9,780 bases of DNA from an uncultured Lachnospiraceae bacterium (GTDB taxonomy: Bacteria > Bacillota > Clostridia > Lachnospirales > Lachnospiraceae), in the NCBI GenBank assembly GCA_946413945.1, contig CAMKMR010000048.1, forward strand, positions 1 to 9,780. The letters run 5' to 3'. A model generated the notes under the pieces. The model saw only the letters and a program-made list of their open reading frames with translations. It searched no databases and had not been told where the DNA came from. Within the stretch, counting starts at the first letter, position 1, and each line of letters begins with the position of its first letter. This document shows, piece by piece, positions 8,004 to 9,780 of the stretch. Both the position numbers and the translations under genes were made by a program.

Positions 8004-9191
8004 CTACTGCCCCTGGATTCTGATCAGTTTTTTCAAAAGCTGTTCATCTGACAAGTCATAAATGTTATCCAGAAGCCAGATATGCATATCTTTTGCTCTT
8101 TGTTTGAAAAAGTTGGTACCGCTGGTCTTTTCGTCACAAGGATTAGCCATGATTATAACCTTCTTTGCGTACTTGCCTCCAAAACGGCTTGTTACAGTCT
8201 GGAGCTCATGAAGAGCTTTACTGTCTATGCGACCGCTCTTGCAGGAGATAAAGGTAGGAACGACATTGTGCATAAGTATCACGTCGATTTCATTCATGGT
8301 ATCAGGGTCGCTGTTTTGGGCGATATTGCCGTCCCAGTCGATAACGGCGCCGATAACGGCGTCGTGAAAAATATCACGATTTCTGGTGGCTACTTCGTAT
8401 ACATGGAGTTCCAGGATGTTTCCGGTTTTTGTGACAATATGTTTTATCTTGTTATTTTTAAATTTAAAAGAAATACTTCTTTTTTCAGTCTGAAAATTTC
8501 TTAGTACATCCAGGTCTCTTAAACGGTAGAAAAGATGTACTGCATCATCCAAGGCGGCTTTAGGAAAAGTATAAACATTATTCTCATCGTGTGGATAGCG
8601 TTTTACAACTTCTTCTACGACAGCACAGTATTTGTTCCATTTAGATTTAAGTTCTTTTGAAAGTCCCCAGATCTTTCTTATATCTGATCTGAAATCGTCG
8701 TCTAAAGTCCAGATGGAAAAACTACCGGTATCATTTGTTAAAGAGCCTCCATGAAGCATTATATCGCCTTTTACGCTCATTTTTATGGCTTCGCTATGTC
8801 TTTCTATCTGATCCTTTGAAAAATCAATCTCCGTGCCTGTATATGGATCTATACGAAGGGTGTTGATATATTTTTTAGATGAAACATATCCAAAGGCAAT
8901 CAGCAGCATCTCACCACCGCCTGTTAGTTCAAACCTTGCATTTGGATGAACAGAAATGATATCTTCTATGGTCTTTACGCAAAGATCAAAATCATCACGT
9001 GGAACTTCGATAAATTCCACGGTTGTTTCAGGACTTGTATAATTTGCAAAGGCCTGAAGACTTTTCATTTTTCTGGTCAGCATATTGTGTTTATGACCTA
9101 TGTAAATAATGGTATCCGGCTTATATTTTAGAAGAACCATGATGTTCTCCAAAGCCTCTTCTGAGAAAAATTCTACGTAGCAATCTCCCAT
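8004..9191 (-). CDS. CARF-like / PD-(D/E)XK nuclease-like protein of the DUF1887 (Card1/Can2) type, without visible CRISPR context
   Basis: The protein has 395 residues. Residues 1 to about 145 look like a Rossmann CARF sensor domain: a strand at 27-31 (TIIYI), a helix with a Lys/Arg-rich loop, a strand near 57-63, and the ligand-loop motif FELTGGGEMLLIAFG (87-101), matching the position of the family's TGGTK. A helical linker spans about 165-235. The C-terminal domain follows the DUF1887 restriction-endonuclease pattern: a helix with KTGNILELHVYE (255-266, E261), NEID (300-303, D303), a strand ending FISCKSG (314-320, K318), then FGGKYAKKVIIM (337-348) and a final RAKDMHIWLLD (365-375). Card1/Can2 are metal-dependent nucleases activated by cyclic tetra-adenylate made by type III CRISPR. 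Here TGGTK has become TGGGE, and the usual Glu of ExK is Ser316, so ligand and activity may differ. The start at 9191 has a strong GGGAGGT site. Family membership is fairly sure; activity is inference. Confidence 0.8.
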   Translation of the reverse strand: MGDCYVEFFSEEALENIMVLLKYKPDTIIYIGHKHNMLTRKMKSLQAFANYTSPETTVEFIEVPRDDFDLCVKTIEDIISVHPNARFELTGGGEMLLIAFGYVSSKKYINTLRIDPYTGTEIDFSKDQIERHSEAIKMSVKGDIMLHGGSLTNDTGSFSIWTLDDDFRSDIRKIWGLSKELKSKWNKYCAVVEEVVKRYPHDENNVYTFPKAALDDAVHLFYRLRDLDVLRNFQTEKRSISFKFKNNKIKHIVTKTGNILELHVYEVATRNRDIFHDAVIGAVIDWDGNIAQNSDPDTMNEIDVILMHNVVPTFISCKSGRIDSKALHELQTVTSRFGGKYAKKVIIMANPCDEKTSGTNFFKQRAKDMHIWLLDNIYDLSDEQLLKKLIRIQGQ

Positions 9192-9198
9192 ATTTTAT

Positions 9199-9205
9199 AC
9201 CTCCC
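9199..9205 (-). promoter_or_regulatory. Strong ribosome binding site of the CARF-nuclease gene
   Basis: Read on the - strand this is GGGAGGT, seven bases before ATG 9191-9189. It is a near-ideal Shine-Dalgarno match and supports this start. It also argues for efficient translation whenever the gene is transcribed. Confidence 0.85.
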
Positions 9206-9230
9206 TCAGTAAGAAGTAACCCTTGTTTAA

Positions 9231-9259
9231 ATTATAACAAAGTATAAAAAATATTGCAT
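9231..9259 (-). promoter_or_regulatory. Predicted sigma-A promoter of the CARF-nuclease gene
   Basis: On the - strand there is a perfect TATAAT -10 (9236-9231) preceded by TG one base away (TGTTATAAT), an extended -10. A weak -35, ATGCAA, lies 17 bases upstream (9259-9254). Transcription would start near 9224 and give a leader of about 33 bases. The extended -10 could compensate for the poor -35. Confidence 0.6.
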
Positions 9260-9282
9260 TAATAGGATACATTTTTTATAAT
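9254..9282 (+). promoter_or_regulatory. Predicted sigma-A promoter of nadA
   Basis: A TTGCAT -35 (9254-9259), an exact 17-base spacer and a perfect TATAAT -10 (9277-9282) point toward nadA. The start would be near 9289, leaving a leader of about 77 bases. The -35 hexamer occupies the same six base pairs as the predicted -35 of the divergent nuclease promoter. Confidence 0.6.
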
Positions 9283-9286
9283 GCAA
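9254..9286. repeat. 8-bp inverted repeat over the nadA promoter, candidate operator
   Basis: TTGCATTA (9254-9261) and TAATGCAA (9279-9286) are perfect inverted copies separated by 17 bases. The centres of the arms are 25 bases apart, a little over two helical turns. The left arm covers the shared -35 and the right arm overlaps the nadA -10. A dimeric repressor bound here could block nadA and affect the divergent gene. Chance occurrence in A/T-rich DNA is possible, and no specific regulator is recognised. Confidence 0.4.
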
Positions 9287-9365
9287 GGTAATGACTAAAA
9301 AATTTAAGGCATAATCTTAAGAAGAAATTACGCTAGGTAACGAATTAGAAGTACAGGAGAAAAAA

Positions 9366-9780
9366 ATGATTAGTGATAATGAGCTGGCAAGAATAAAAGA
9401 GTTAAAAGAGAAAAATGATGCAGTTATCCTTGCGCATTATTATGTTGACGGGGATGTTCAGGCTGTTGCTGATTATGTGGGAGACTCATTTTTCCTTGCA
9501 AAGGTCGCTACTAAAATTGAGGCAAAGGCTATAGTTTTTGCAGGTGTATCATTTATGGGAGAAAGTGCCAAGATTCTTAATCCTGAAAAAAAAGTCGTAA
9601 TGGTAGATGAATTTGCAGACTGCCCAATGGCGCATATGGTTAAGATCGAGGACATTAAAAAAGTTAGAGAAGAATATGAGGATCTGGCTGTTGTATGCTA
9701 TGTGAATTCAACAGCAGAGATAAAGTCCTATTCAGATGTATGCGTAACCTCATCAAATGCGATAAAAGTTTGTAAGAATC
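9366..9780 (+). CDS. nadA: Quinolinate synthase NadA, N-terminal 138 residues; 3' end outside the window
   Basis: NadA is a [4Fe-4S] enzyme that condenses iminoaspartate (from NadB) with dihydroxyacetone phosphate to give quinolinate in de novo NAD synthesis. The frame is open from ATG 9366 to the window end without a stop. AGGAGA (9355-9360) lies five bases before the start. Family marks are ILAHYYVDGDVQ (21-32, substrate-binding H24 and Y25), GDS (39-41), FAGVSFMGESAKILNPEKKV (58-77), and C86 in DCPMA, expected to be the first iron-sulfur ligand. The YVNSTAEIKSYSDVCVTSSNA region follows. The two later cluster cysteines lie beyond the window. nadB and nadC commonly follow in Clostridia, but that cannot be seen here. 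The gene is divergent from the CARF-nuclease gene and probably starts a new operon. Confidence 0.95.
   Translation, partial: MISDNELARIKELKEKNDAVILAHYYVDGDVQAVADYVGDSFFLAKVATKIEAKAIVFAGVSFMGESAKILNPEKKVVMVDEFADCPMAHMVKIEDIKKVREEYEDLAVVCYVNSTAEIKSYSDVCVTSSNAIKVCKN

Noticed and set aside
8082..8504. A 140-codon + strand open frame antisense to the CARF-nuclease gene
   Set aside because: It lies wholly inside a well-supported - strand gene with domain motifs and a strong ribosome binding site. Its own translation shows no recognisable domain.
9310..9315. CATAAT as a second -10 for nadA
   Set aside because: No acceptable -35 lies 16-18 bases upstream. The nearest candidate, ATGACT at 9291, is only 13 bases away.
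9287..9365. A riboswitch in the nadA leader
   Set aside because: The roughly 77-base A/T-rich leader shows only a weak 5-bp hairpin (TTAAG/CTTAA near 9304-9320), and no conserved riboswitch core was recognised.
1..9780. A CRISPR array or cas genes accompanying the CARF-nuclease
   Set aside because: I looked for regularly spaced direct repeats and found none. Every other gene is housekeeping or unrelated to Cas families.

Overview
The window looks like chromosomal DNA from a low-GC, Gram-positive anaerobe, most likely a Lachnospiraceae-type Clostridia (Butyrivibrio/Roseburia-like). The signs are A/T-rich codons, strong purine-rich ribosome binding sites, tightly packed operons with TGATG stop/start overlaps, and the gdpP-rplI-dnaB order typical of Firmicutes. 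The family-level assignment is inference from general protein flavour, not from a search.

Left and centre (about 1-8000, + strand) form one long operon-like run with gaps of at most 23 bases. It opens with the C-terminal part of an actin-fold-like protein cut by the window edge (2-592). A small helical TPR-like protein follows (592-1425). Then come valyl-tRNA synthetase valS (1443-4094), the c-di-AMP phosphodiesterase gdpP (start most likely 4108, end 6159), ribosomal protein bL9 rplI (6159-6605) and the replicative helicase dnaB (start most likely 6629, end 7966). No promoter or T-box leader is visible before valS, so its transcription probably starts upstream of the window. The run ends at a strong hairpin terminator (7965-8002) that is also placed to stop transcription from the opposite side.

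Right part: on the - strand at 8004-9191 lies a two-domain protein. It has an N-terminal CARF-like Rossmann domain and a C-terminal PD-(D/E)XK nuclease-like domain of the DUF1887/Card1/Can2 type. Such proteins are normally ancillary effectors of type III CRISPR systems, switched on by cyclic oligoadenylate, but no CRISPR array or cas gene is visible here. Its ligand motif (TGGGE) and catalytic motif (ISCK) both differ from the canonical forms. This is the most interesting object in the window.

A 174-base divergent intergenic region (9192-9365) separates it from quinolinate synthase nadA (9366 to the window end, + strand, 3' truncated). The two predicted promoters appear to share one -35 hexamer, and an 8-bp inverted repeat spans the nadA -35 and -10. 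The rest of the window is core housekeeping: translation (valS, rplI), replication (dnaB), second-messenger turnover (gdpP) and NAD synthesis (nadA).
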